Below, piece after piece: positions 26,470 to 34,612 of a DNA stretch of 64,000 bases. Under the pieces are notes generated by a model. It had not been told where the DNA came from. It ran no database searches and worked only from the letters and a program-made list of their open reading frames with translations. The stretch's first letter is position 1, and each line of letters starts with the position of its first letter. Origin of the DNA: Methylotuvimicrobium alcaliphilum 20Z (GTDB taxonomy: Bacteria; Pseudomonadota; Gammaproteobacteria; Methylococcales; Methylomonadaceae). The translations under genes and the position numbers were made by a program. The DNA is taken from the NCBI RefSeq assembly GCF_000968535.2, contig NC_016112.1, positions 1,612,001-1,676,000 of the forward strand. The letters are read 5' to 3'.

Positions 26470-28585
26470 GCGCCAGAAAATCCTGATAATCGACGATACG
26501 CCGGCCAATATTACGTTGTTGGGGATGGCATTAAAGGATCACTACGAGATCCAGATCGCGACTAGCGGTAAAAAAGGCTTGGAGCTGGCTAGCGAGACTC
26601 CGCCCGATTTGGTTTTGCTCGATATCATGATGCCCGATCTCGACGGCTATGAAACCTGCCGGTTATTCAAGGCCGATGAAAGGTTGCGGCATATACCGAT
26701 TATTTTCGTGACTGCGTTGAGCGAAATCGAAGCCGAAATTCATGGTTTATCGCTGGGTGCTGCAGACTTTTTGATAAAGCCTTTTAATCTCCAGATTGCT
26801 CAGCTTAGGGTGCGTAATTTATTGGAAACCGAACGAATGCGGCAGGCGTTGCGTCAGACGGAAGAAGATCAACGTCTTGCCGCGACCGTCTTTGCCTATA
26901 GTCATGACGGCATCGTGATTACCGATGTTGAAAACCGTATTATCAATGTCAATAACGCCTTTAGCCGTATTACCGGTTATGGACTTGACGAAATCAAAGG
27001 CGAAAATCCACGGATACTCAAATCAGGGCGGCAGGATACCGAATTCTACCAAAACATGTGGCAAGCCTTGTTATCGGAAGGTCACTGGAGCGGCGAAATT
27101 TGGAATCGCAACAAGCAGGGTGAGATTTACGCGGCTTTGACGTCTATTGCTGTGGTCAGGGACGATCAAGACAGCATTCATCATTTCATCGGTTCATTTA
27201 TCGACATTACTCCGATCAAAGAACATCAGCACGCGTTGGAACGTATCGCGCATTTCGATCCCCTGACAGGAGTTCCGAACCGCTTTTTATTATCGGATAG
27301 ACTTGAACAAGCCATCGTTCATACGCGACGTTCGCGAAAATTAATGGCGGTGTGTTATCTGGATCTGGATGAATTTAAACCGATCAATGATCGATTCGGT
27401 CATCAAGTCGGCGATCAATTATTAATAGAAATTACCCGTCGCATCAAGGCTTGTTTACGCGAAGGCGATACGTTGGCACGCATAGGCGGCGATGAGTTTG
27501 TATTATTATTGTTAGATATCAATGACAGAGGCGAATGTAAGACGATATTACGAAGAATTCTCAAAGCTGTTTCGGCAAAAATGTTGTTGGCGAATCAATA
27601 TGTGTCGGTATCATTGAGCTTGGGTTTTACTCTGTATCCGGATGATTTTTCCGATACTGAAACACTGATTCGACATGCCGATCAAGCGATGTATCAAGCC
27701 AAGCAACAAGGTAAGAATCGATTTCAACGTTTCGACATGCTTCAAGAAAAACATGCATACGAGCAAGGGAAGCAACTTGCCCGTATCGAATGCGCATTGG
27801 CCAATAATGAATTTGTGTTGTATTTTCAGCCTAAGATCAATCTTCGCGATGGCGCTATTCTGGGAGTCGAGGCCTTGATTCGCTGGCAACATCCCGCGCG
27901 TGGTTTACTGAGCCCCTCCATGTTTTTGCCGATGATTCAAGGCAGTCAGCTTGAGATTAATATCGGCGATTGGGTGTTATCGACTGCCTTGAGTCGGTGG
28001 AATCAATGGAAAAAAGCAGGGGTCGATATTGCCATTAGTATTAATATTGCCGCTGGAGCATTGCTGCACCCTGACTTTGTTGAGAATTTATCCGCTAAAT
28101 GTGCCGAATATCCGGATTTGCAGTCAGGCTGTCTTGAGTTGGAAATACTGGAGACCGGAGCATTGGATGATGACGAACGCGCGATTAAGGTAATGAAGGC
28201 TTGCCAAGCTTTGGGTGTCGTATTTGCGCTCGACGATTTCGGAACAGGCTATTCGTCGTTGAGTTATCTGAAATCCTTACCGGCAAAAACGTTAAAAATC
28301 GACCGGTCGTTTGTATTGGGTATGCTGGAAAATGAAGGAGATTTAGCGATCGTTAAAGGGATTATTGATCTAGCCTCGATATTCAAAATGCAAGTCATCT
28401 CGGAAGGCGTCGAAACAGTCGCGCACTTATTGAAATTACTTGAGCTAGGTTGTGAAAATGGTCAAGGGTATGCAATCGCAAAACCGATGCCAGAGGAGGA
28501 TTTGCTCAATTGGTTAAAAGAATGGCAGTTGGAGCAAAAGAATTATCTTAAAAAAGCATTTCACCATGAAGAGCATGAAGATTAA
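26459..28585 (+). CDS. REC-PAS-GGDEF-EAL response regulator (c-di-GMP turnover)
   Basis: About 708 residues from GTG 26459 (AAGGAA 8 nt upstream); a GTG at 26420 is an alternative. Order: receiver domain with phospho-acceptor Asp55 in VLLDIMMPDLDGY; PAS domain (about 135-255); diguanylate cyclase with intact GGDEF and the inhibitory site REGD five residues before it; EAL phosphodiesterase domain with EALIRW, DDFGTGYSSLSYLK, KIDRSFV and EGVE. Both catalytic domains look intact. It overlaps the kinase by 11 nt, so the kinase is its likely partner. The last residues (KAFHHEEHED) come from a dispersed repeat that also provides the stop codon. Confidence 0.92.
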   Translation: MGIERQKILIIDDTPANITLLGMALKDHYEIQIATSGKKGLELASETPPDLVLLDIMMPDLDGYETCRLFKADERLRHIPIIFVTALSEIEAEIHGLSLGAADFLIKPFNLQIAQLRVRNLLETERMRQALRQTEEDQRLAATVFAYSHDGIVITDVENRIINVNNAFSRITGYGLDEIKGENPRILKSGRQDTEFYQNMWQALLSEGHWSGEIWNRNKQGEIYAALTSIAVVRDDQDSIHHFIGSFIDITPIKEHQHALERIAHFDPLTGVPNRFLLSDRLEQAIVHTRRSRKLMAVCYLDLDEFKPINDRFGHQVGDQLLIEITRRIKACLREGDTLARIGGDEFVLLLLDINDRGECKTILRRILKAVSAKMLLANQYVSVSLSLGFTLYPDDFSDTETLIRHADQAMYQAKQQGKNRFQRFDMLQEKHAYEQGKQLARIECALANNEFVLYFQPKINLRDGAILGVEALIRWQHPARGLLSPSMFLPMIQGSQLEINIGDWVLSTALSRWNQWKKAGVDIAISINIAAGALLHPDFVENLSAKCAEYPDLQSGCLELEILETGALDDDERAIKVMKACQALGVVFALDDFGTGYSSLSYLKSLPAKTLKIDRSFVLGMLENEGDLAIVKGIIDLASIFKMQVISEGVETVAHLLKLLELGCENGQGYAIAKPMPEEDLLNWLKEWQLEQKNYLKKAFHHEEHED

Positions 28586-28590
28586 GAAGT

Positions 28591-28820
28591 TATACCTATC
28601 GCACTTCAAATTTCGGCATTAGCGTATGGAGGCGTCGGGGTGTTCGGCAAAGGCTTTGGCAGCATGGATGCTGTCATAGAGCCTACATGGACGTATTCAC
28701 CCAGCACCTAAATTCCATAGCCCATTGGCTATGGTTAACTATCTTGGATAATTTAGGTGCTGGGTTCACGGCGTCCTTTGACGAGCCCCCGGCGCCGAAG
28801 TTTGACCAGCAAAGGGTATA
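28591..28820. repeat. Family A MITE-like element with nested module B
   Basis: Begins TATACCTATCGCACTTCAAA, six bases after the GGDEF/EAL stop, and ends AGCAAAGGGTATA. The nested module occupies 28700-28764, flanked by TTCA (28696-28699 and 28765-28768). Confidence 0.8.
28700..28764. repeat. Nested 65-bp inverted-repeat module (family B)
   Basis: Perfect 15-bp inverted ends CCCAGCACCTAAATT and AATTTAGGTGCTGGG, with an inner CCATAGCC..GGCTATGG palindrome. Flanked by a 4-bp direct repeat TTCA. Same position and orientation within family A as at 4829, 33576 and 54252. Confidence 0.8.
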
Positions 28821-28910
28821 TAAAACTTTCGCTTACTCAAGAAGTTGGCAGCGATGTTTAGATAATTTCTTGAATGTTTCAAGAAATTCATGTGCTTCAT
28901 GGTTAAATTG

Positions 28911-29169
28911 CAGCAATTCCCAGTTTGAGCAGTTTCGCCGATTTTAGGGTGTGGGGTATGCCTGTCGAGGAACGCCGTAAACCCATCCATGGGGCTTGGC
29001 GGCAGCTCGAACGCCAAGGATGGCGTGAATGCAGATTTTGCAGGAGCAAAAATCTGCAAGCGCCAAGGATGGCGTGAATGCAGATTTTGCAGGAGCAAAA
29101 ATCTGCCCTGCCGACATCCTCGCCAAGCATACCCCACACCCTTTTTGATCTCCAAATTGGGAATTGCTG
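28911..29169. repeat. Nested inverted repeats enclosing a 49-bp tandem duplication
   Basis: The outer arms are CAGCAATTCCCA (28911-28922) and its complement (29158-29169). The inner, perfect 15-bp arms are GGGTGTGGGGTATGC (28947-28961) and GCATACCCCACACCC (29127-29141). Between them a 49-bp unit beginning CGCCAAGGATGGCGTGAATG is repeated in tandem (29012-29060 and 29061-29106). The same unit is inserted elsewhere at 33475-33523 and, in altered form, at about 61485-61583. Non-coding; it lies just downstream of bioA. Confidence 0.75.
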
Positions 29170-29202
29170 GTTAAATTGCCGAATTTAGGCTTATTGAATC
29201 GA

Positions 29203-30480
29203 TTACTGTAAGGTTTGAAAAACCGCCTCGGTTAATTTTTGCAGTTGATGTTCATCGATTATATAAGGCGGCATAGTATAGATTAAACGCCCGAAAGGCC
29301 TTAACCAAACGCCTTGTTTAACCAAGCGGTCTTGAATTTCGGAAAGGCACACAGGGTTTTTCATTTCAACGACACCGATAGCGCCGAGCACTCTGACATC
29401 GTCGACGCTAGCCAGGTTGCGGCACGGTTCCAAGCCCTTTTTTAGCCCGGCTTCTATGGCCGTGACCTGGCTTTGCCAATCCGAATCGAGTAATAAGTCG
29501 ATGCTTGCCGATGCGATGCTGCAGGCCAGTGGATTCCCCATGAATGTCGGCCCGTGCATGAAGCAGCCGGCCGGTCCTTCCGAAATCGATTCAGCGACTT
29601 TGTCGGTCGTTAATGTTGCGGCTAGCGTCAGGTAACCGCCGGTTAAGGCCTTGCCGAGACACAAAATATCCGGAGAAATGCCGGCATGTTCGCAAGCGAA
29701 CAGTTTGCCGGTACGACCGAAGCCGGTCGCAATTTCGTCGGCGATCAGCAAGACATCATATTTTTTGCACAAGGCGCTTACCGATTTCAGATATTCGGGA
29801 TGATAAAACCACATGCCCCCCGCGCCTTGTACGATTGGTTCGAGAATGACCGCCGCGCAGGAGTCGCCGTGCTTCGATAGAATGGATTCCAACGAATCGA
29901 TATCGGACGGATTCCAAGATTCGCCGAAACGGCAAGCGGGCCGCTGCGCGAAAAGGTGCTGAGGCAATACGGGATTGAATAAATGATGCATGCCGGTAAC
30001 CGGGTCGCAGACCGACATCGCGCCGAAGGTATCGCCGTGATAACCGCCCCGAAGCGCCACGAATCGGTTTTTTTCGGGTTTGCCGAGCGCTTGCCAATAT
30101 TGAATGGCCATCTTCAATGCGACTTCGACGCTGACCGAGCCGGAGTCGCTCAAAAACACCGAACTCAAGCCCTCGGGGGTGATTTTCAATAGACGCTCGA
30201 CCAATTCGATTGCCGGCGTATGCGTAATGCCGCCGAACATCACATGGGCCATCGATTGTAATTGTTCAGTGGCCGCTTGATTGAGTTTGGGGTGATTGTA
30301 ACCGTGTATTGCCGACCACCAAGACGACATTCCGTCGATCAATTCGCGGCCGTCGCCCAGTTTAAGCATGACTCCGGAAGCGCTGGCAACATGATAAACC
30401 GGCGTCGGTGCTGTCATTGATGTGTAGGGATGCCAAATATGGTCGCGGTCGAGTTGCAGTCGTCTATTTTGTTGAGTCAT
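29203..30480 (-). CDS. bioA: Adenosylmethionine-8-amino-7-oxononanoate aminotransferase
   Basis: 425 residues, class III PLP aminotransferase. The start [13 protein letters not shown] is diagnostic for BioA (the HPYTSM substrate site). It also shows [67 protein letters not shown] and [10 protein letters not shown] with the PLP-binding lysine. It transfers the SAM amino group to KAPA to make DAPA in biotin synthesis. No other biotin gene is nearby, and both sides are repeat-rich, so it appears to be a single-gene unit. Confidence 0.96.
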   Translation of the reverse strand: MTQQNRRLQLDRDHIWHPYTSMTAPTPVYHVASASGVMLKLGDGRELIDGMSSWWSAIHGYNHPKLNQAATEQLQSMAHVMFGGITHTPAIELVERLLKITPEGLSSVFLSDSGSVSVEVALKMAIQYWQALGKPEKNRFVALRGGYHGDTFGAMSVCDPVTGMHHLFNPVLPQHLFAQRPACRFGESWNPSDIDSLESILSKHGDSCAAVILEPIVQGAGGMWFYHPEYLKSVSALCKKYDVLLIADEIATGFGRTGKLFACEHAGISPDILCLGKALTGGYLTLAATLTTDKVAESISEGPAGCFMHGPTFMGNPLACSIASASIDLLLDSDWQSQVTAIEAGLKKGLEPCRNLASVDDVRVLGAIGVVEMKNPVCLSEIQDRLVKQGVWLRPFGRLIYTMPPYIIDEHQLQKLTEAVFQTLQ

Positions 30481-30515
30481 TTATATGGAATGAGTTAGGA
30501 AAATCATTAAATCTA

Positions 30516-30600
30516 AAAAAGCATTTCACCATGAAGAATAAGAAGTTAATTCAATGGCTTATTCTACCTATGCAAATTATTTCCGCCTCCCTAGAAGGTT
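30516..30600. repeat. FHHEE-type dispersed repeat
   Basis: The stretch from AAAAAAGCATTTCACCATGA through AATGGCTTATTCTACCTATG matches, in opposite orientation, about 9975-10055. Its first 20 bases also match 28551-28570, where they encode the end of the GGDEF/EAL protein. Confidence 0.6.
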
Positions 30601-30657
30601 ATTCAAAAATTTAGAGTAAGCCGTTGAACCTAAACTCGGCAGGCAGTCTACTAAAAT

Positions 30658-31140
30658 CACGAAATACACGAAATTAATCATACGGTTACATAAAACTTTT
30701 CCTGATTAGCAAGTTTCTTCAGCTAAAGCCCAAAGATCAGCATAACCCCTAGCAAGATGGGGTTCGTAAGCCATGCGCGTCAAGCTAAAAACGGCCACCA
30801 CATCACGCTTTTTCCCAAGCTCCAGCTTGGGAAAAACACCCCGGAAGCTCCAGCTTCCTGAGACCGACACAACCTCTGCTCACTCTCAATCAACCCCGAC
30901 TCGCTTGTTCAATTTTTCTTGATTGTCGGGAAGCTAGAGCTTCCAGAACAGGTTACCCAAGCTGGAGCTTGGGTAACAGCATATTTTAGTTTTTGCGACT
31001 ACGACTGGCCCCTGCTCGGACACTTGGCTTCGGCAAGCCGAAGCATCTTGCTAATCAGGAAACTTTTTATCAACCCAATGGGTGTGCAATATGGATAGTG
31101 TAACTAATTGAATATTTTTGTGATTTTCGTGTGTTTCGTG
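30658..31140. repeat. CACGAAATACACGAAA inverted-repeat element with a nested 365-bp element
   Basis: The outer arms are CACGAAATACACGAAA (30658-30673) and TTTCGTGTGTTTCGTG (31125-31140). A shorter version without insertion lies at 54511-54626. Inside, the perfect 16-bp arms TTTCCTGATTAGCAAG (30698-30713) and CTTGCTAATCAGGAAA (31047-31062) delimit a second element. Its interior carries palindromes of the type CCCAAGCTCCAGCTTGGG and GGAAGCTCCAGCTTCC. This fills most of the 768-bp gap between bioA and the protease gene; no gene is seen. Confidence 0.75.
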
Positions 31141-31248
31141 GACAAAATACTTTTTATAGGTTGAAAGACTTCATGAGCTTCATGGTTAAACTGCCGAATT
31201 TAGGTTAAACCTAGAAAAGCAATTGGGCCGCGAAGTACACGAATGCGT

Positions 31249-32730
31249 TTAGCGCCATTGCAAGACGACATAGCGGGACATGCCGCGATCGCTGATCAGT
31301 AACAAGACCCGCTTGTTATCCTTGCTTTGGTTGACGGCGCGATTGAATTCGTTGGCCGAATTAACCGGTTTACGGTCGACTTGCAGGATTACAGTTCCGG
31401 GGCGTATGCCGGCCATTGCGGCAATCGAGCCCGGATTGACTTCGGTGACGATGACGCCTTGGCCGGGAGTTGCATTAAATTGTCGCGCCAGTTCCCGAGT
31501 CACGGTCTGCACGGTCAAGCCCAGTTCTTCGGTGCTTTGGGCGGGCGCTTGTGCCGCTGCAATTTGTTGATCGCCGAGTTTTTCGATTTTTATGTCGATT
31601 GTTCGCGATTTTCCATCGCGCAAGATCTCGATTTTGGCGCTTTTGCCGGGCGGTGTCAGCGCGACGCGGTTTCTGAAATCGCCGATATCGTTGACCGGCC
31701 GGCCTTGGTATTGGGTCACGATGTCGCCGGCTTTGAGGCCTGCCTTCGCCGCCGGCGAATCATCGGTGACCTGTGCGATTAAAATGCCTTGATGCGTTGT
31801 CAAGTTGAAGGACTCGGCCAATTCCTGCGTCAACGGCTGAATCACGACGCCTAAATAGCCGCGCGTGACTTCGCCTTGTTCGATCAATTGGTCGGCGATC
31901 GATTTAGCCAGATTGATCGGGATTGCGAAGCCTACACCCATATGACCGCCGCTGCGGCTAAAAATCGCGGTATTGATGCCGACTGCTTCACCATCCAGGT
32001 TGACGAGCGGGCCACCGGAATTACCGGGATTGATCGCGGCATCGGTTTGAATGAAGTCTTCATAATCGCTGATGCCGAGGCTGGTTCTGCCCTTGGCGCT
32101 TACGACCCCGACGGTCAACGTATGGCTCAAGCCGAACGGATTGCCGATGGCCACGACCCATTCGCCGACTTCCAGTTTTGTCGAGTCGCCCAGCGGCAAG
32201 GCCGGTAAGTTTCCGGCCTTGATTTCAATGACGGCAATATCCGATTTAGGATCGGTGCCGGTAATCTTGGCGACGAATTCCCGCCCGTCTTGGAATGTCA
32301 CGCGAATTTTGTCGGCATTCGCAACGACATGGTTGTTCGTGATGATATAGGAGGTTTCGCTCAACAAGCCTCGCTTCGACGCAAAAACGAAGCCGGAACC
32401 TTGGCCTATCGCGGGCGCCCGTTGTTGCGGGGTAGGGGCCGGTCCCGGGCGTCTTGGCGTGCCGGGAAATTCGTCACCGAAAAAACGCCGGAAAAAATCA
32501 TCGCCGAAAGGCCATTCGTCTCCGAACGGAGTAGCAAAGGGTGTTTGCGCGACGCCTTCACGAGAGCTTTCCACCTGGATGAAGACAACCGAGGGAGAAG
32601 CTTGCCGTGCGACCGATGCAAACGCTTTACTGGTTTCGCGAAGATTTTCGATACCGCCCGTTTGCGCGAATGAGAGAGGGGAAAATGTGACAATTAACAG
32701 TAGTAACGGTAAAAAATATTTTTTATTCAT
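31249..32730 (-). CDS. degP: Do-type periplasmic serine protease (DegP/MucD family)
   Basis: 493 residues. A signal peptide (NKKYFLPLLLLIVTFSPLSFA) is followed by a proline/aromatic linker. The trypsin-like domain has the triad His in IITNNHVV, Asp in DPKSDIAVIEI and Ser in NPGNSGGPLVNLDGE. Two PDZ domains follow (GYLGVVIQPLTQEL... and ELGLTVQTVTREL...). It degrades or refolds misfolded envelope proteins in the periplasm. The layout fits DegQ/MucD-like members, whose LA loop is short. No sigma-E type promoter was identified. Confidence 0.93.
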   Translation of the reverse strand: MNKKYFLPLLLLIVTFSPLSFAQTGGIENLRETSKAFASVARQASPSVVFIQVESSREGVAQTPFATPFGDEWPFGDDFFRRFFGDEFPGTPRRPGPAPTPQQRAPAIGQGSGFVFASKRGLLSETSYIITNNHVVANADKIRVTFQDGREFVAKITGTDPKSDIAVIEIKAGNLPALPLGDSTKLEVGEWVVAIGNPFGLSHTLTVGVVSAKGRTSLGISDYEDFIQTDAAINPGNSGGPLVNLDGEAVGINTAIFSRSGGHMGVGFAIPINLAKSIADQLIEQGEVTRGYLGVVIQPLTQELAESFNLTTHQGILIAQVTDDSPAAKAGLKAGDIVTQYQGRPVNDIGDFRNRVALTPPGKSAKIEILRDGKSRTIDIKIEKLGDQQIAAAQAPAQSTEELGLTVQTVTRELARQFNATPGQGVIVTEVNPGSIAAMAGIRPGTVILQVDRKPVNSANEFNRAVNQSKDNKRVLLLISDRGMSRYVVLQWR

Positions 32731-32807
32731 AAATTTAACCTTCTTTTCTGTTGCTTATGGCGCGTAAGGAAATTTGTAAAAGTTTAAACCTAAAAAGAGC
32801 ATTTGAG

Positions 32808-33125
32808 TGCTTCAACTACCGTTCGCCCTGAGCCCTTCGGCTACGCTCAGGAGAGCCCTGTCGAAGCGGTGAAGGGTAGTTTGAGACTTCACCAATGCGG
32901 TGAAAGTGTTGTAGACCGTTCATGCTTCGACTTGGCTCAGTACGAACGGTCTACAACACATGCCAACGTAATTATTCACACCCCCTATCGTTCCTACGCT
33001 CCGGCGTGGGAATGAAGACCGAGACGCTCTAGCGTCTCGTACCGCTGGAGCGGTACTCAGGCGTTCCCACGCCGGAGCGTGGGAACGATAATTTTCGGGG
33101 GACTGAATAATTACATGCCAACTGT
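32808..33125. repeat. REP-like inverted repeats between the protease gene and family A copies
   Basis: Two palindromic groups are visible. At about 32815-32880 is the widespread CCCTGAGCCCTTCGGCTACG type, with a partial complement in TGCTTCGACTTGGCTCAGTA (about 32930). At about 32988-33095 lies CGTTCCTACGCTCCGGCGTG, with its inverted partner CGTTCCCACGCCGGAGCGTG. Similar sequences are scattered in many bacterial genomes. A half-copy of the second type lies at about 52270-52298. No gene. Confidence 0.65.
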
Positions 33126-33136
33126 TCATTTTGGGT

Positions 33137-33298
33137 TATATCTATCGCACTTCAAATTTCGGCATTAGCGTATGGAGGCGTCGGGGTGTTCGGCAAAGGC
33201 TTTGGCAGCATGGATGCTGTCATAGAGCCTACATGGACGTATTCACGGCGTCCTTTGACGGGCACCCCGACGCCGAAATTTGACTAGCAAAGGGTATA
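33137..33298. repeat. Family A MITE-like element, uninterrupted copy
   Basis: 162 bp, from TATATCTATCGCACTTCAAA to AGCAAAGGGTATA, with neither nested module B nor insert C. It serves as the empty-site reference: a single TTCA and a single TAGAGCC(T) stretch stand where other copies carry insertions. Confidence 0.8.
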
Positions 33299-33417
33299 AA
33301 AGATTCTTTGGCCAATATGTTTTTGCCTTGTTGACTGAATCCTCGAGCGTTAATATTAGCGGGTAGCTTTTAAGGCTTTTCTCAAAAAACAATAAAATGC
33401 ACTTTCCTATGTGTGTA

Positions 33418-33697
33418 TATACCTATCGCACTTCAAATTTCGGCATTAGCGTATGGAGGCGTCGGGGTGTTCGGTCGATTTTTGCTCCTGCAAAATCGAC
33501 ATTCACGCCATCCATGGCGCTTGCAAAGGCTTTGGCAGCATGGATGCTGTCATAGAGCCTACATGGACGTATTCACCCAGCACCTAAATTCCATAGTCCA
33601 TTGGCTATGGTTAACTATCTTGGATAATTTAGGTGCTGGGTTCACGGCGTCCTTTGACGGGCACCCCGATGCCGAAATTTGACTAGTAAAGGGTATA
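33418..33697. repeat. Family A MITE-like element with module B and a 49-bp insert
   Basis: From TATACCTATCGCACTTCAAA to AGTAAAGGGTATA. Module B lies at 33576-33640, flanked by TTCA (33572-33575 and 33641-33644). The 49-bp insert at 33475-33523, in reverse complement, matches the tandem unit at 29012-29106. Apart from these, the copy is nearly identical to the one at 33137-33298, 119 bp away, so the two form a direct repeat able to recombine. Confidence 0.8.
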
Positions 33698-33740
33698 TAA
33701 GGGTTATTTTTTAAATTTCAAAATTATTCAGGAATTCTTT

Positions 33741-34172
33741 GTGGAAAATTTTACACCGTTCTCGGCTTTTCTCGGCGGAACATTGATCGGTTTGGCCGCC
33801 ACCTTGCTGTTATGGCTAAATGGTCGCATGGCCGGGGTTAGCGGCATCATGCATCGTTTACTCAATTCCCCGAAGTCGGAGTGGCTTTGGCGGTTCAATT
33901 TTTTAATCGGTCTGGTATTAGGCGCTTTACTGTTTAATTGGTTCAATCCAGGGTTTTTCACGCCGCGTTCCGACTATCCTTATTGGCTGTTGGCCGTGGG
34001 CGGTTTTCTAGTCGGTTTCGGTACTCGCATGGGTAGCGGATGCACAAGCGGTCATGGTATTTGCGGTATCGCCAACGGATCGTTGCGCTCGATAACGGCG
34101 ACTTTGATTTTTATGATCAGCGGTGTCGTTACGGTCTATTGTATCAGGCATATTATGGGAGTCGGGGTATGA
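33741..34172 (+). CDS. YeeE/YedE-family sulfur-compound transporter, N-terminal half
   Basis: 143 residues from GTG 33741. Four hydrophobic spans; the motif GTRMGSGCTSGHGICG (about residues 94-109) carries the two cysteines typical of the YeeE/YedE (TsuA-like) thiosulfate transporter family. The family often occurs as one long protein; here it is two genes that join with an ATGA overlap at 34169-34172. It lies ahead of SoxC/SoxD-like genes, so import of a sulfur compound for oxidation is a reasonable inference. Confidence 0.85.
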   Translation: MENFTPFSAFLGGTLIGLAATLLLWLNGRMAGVSGIMHRLLNSPKSEWLWRFNFLIGLVLGALLFNWFNPGFFTPRSDYPYWLLAVGGFLVGFGTRMGSGCTSGHGICGIANGSLRSITATLIFMISGVVTVYCIRHIMGVGV

Positions 34173-34612
34173 AGCATTGTTTAGCGGCTTTATTGAGCGG
34201 TACGCTGTTCGGGTTCGGTTTATCGTTGTCGCAAATGACCGACCCGAATAAGGTTTTGGGTTTTCTCGATGTCGCAGGACGCTGGGACCCGAGTTTGGCC
34301 TTCGTGATGATGGGAGCTTTGGCCGTTTCCGTTATTGCGTTTCGTTTCATCTTAAAACGTCCGAGACCAATATGGGCTGAGGAATTTCATGTCGCTAGGA
34401 AGAAATCAATAGACAAACCGCTTTTGTGCGGGGCGATGATTTTCGGTATCGGCTGGGGGATGAGCGGTTATTGTCCGGGGCCTGCGGTTGCGGGCTTGGG
34501 ATTGGGCAACCCCGAAGCATTCATTATGGTTGCCTCGATTTATTTGGGATTTATCGCGCAAGGTATTTGGGCCCGGAAACGTTTTAAAAAATCCGTACCG
34601 GTCGATGCCTAA
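34169..34612 (+). CDS. YeeE/YedE-family sulfur-compound transporter, C-terminal half
   Basis: 147 residues from the ATG at 34169, which overlaps the stop of the first half; an upstream frame to 34040 is a shadow of that gene. Four hydrophobic spans, with GFGLSLSQMTDPNKVLGFLD near the start and the cysteine motif WGMSGYCPGPAVAGLG (about 98-113), the counterpart of the GCTSGHG motif in the first half. The pair should form one channel-like membrane unit. It overlaps the SoxC-like gene by 8 nt. Confidence 0.85.
   Translation: MKHCLAALLSGTLFGFGLSLSQMTDPNKVLGFLDVAGRWDPSLAFVMMGALAVSVIAFRFILKRPRPIWAEEFHVARKKSIDKPLLCGAMIFGIGWGMSGYCPGPAVAGLGLGNPEAFIMVASIYLGFIAQGIWARKRFKKSVPVDA

Noticed and set aside
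28989-29174. Short frames in the 28.9-29.2 kb palindrome
   Set aside because: They translate the 49-bp tandem unit in several frames and strands, which is a sign of repeat DNA, not a gene.
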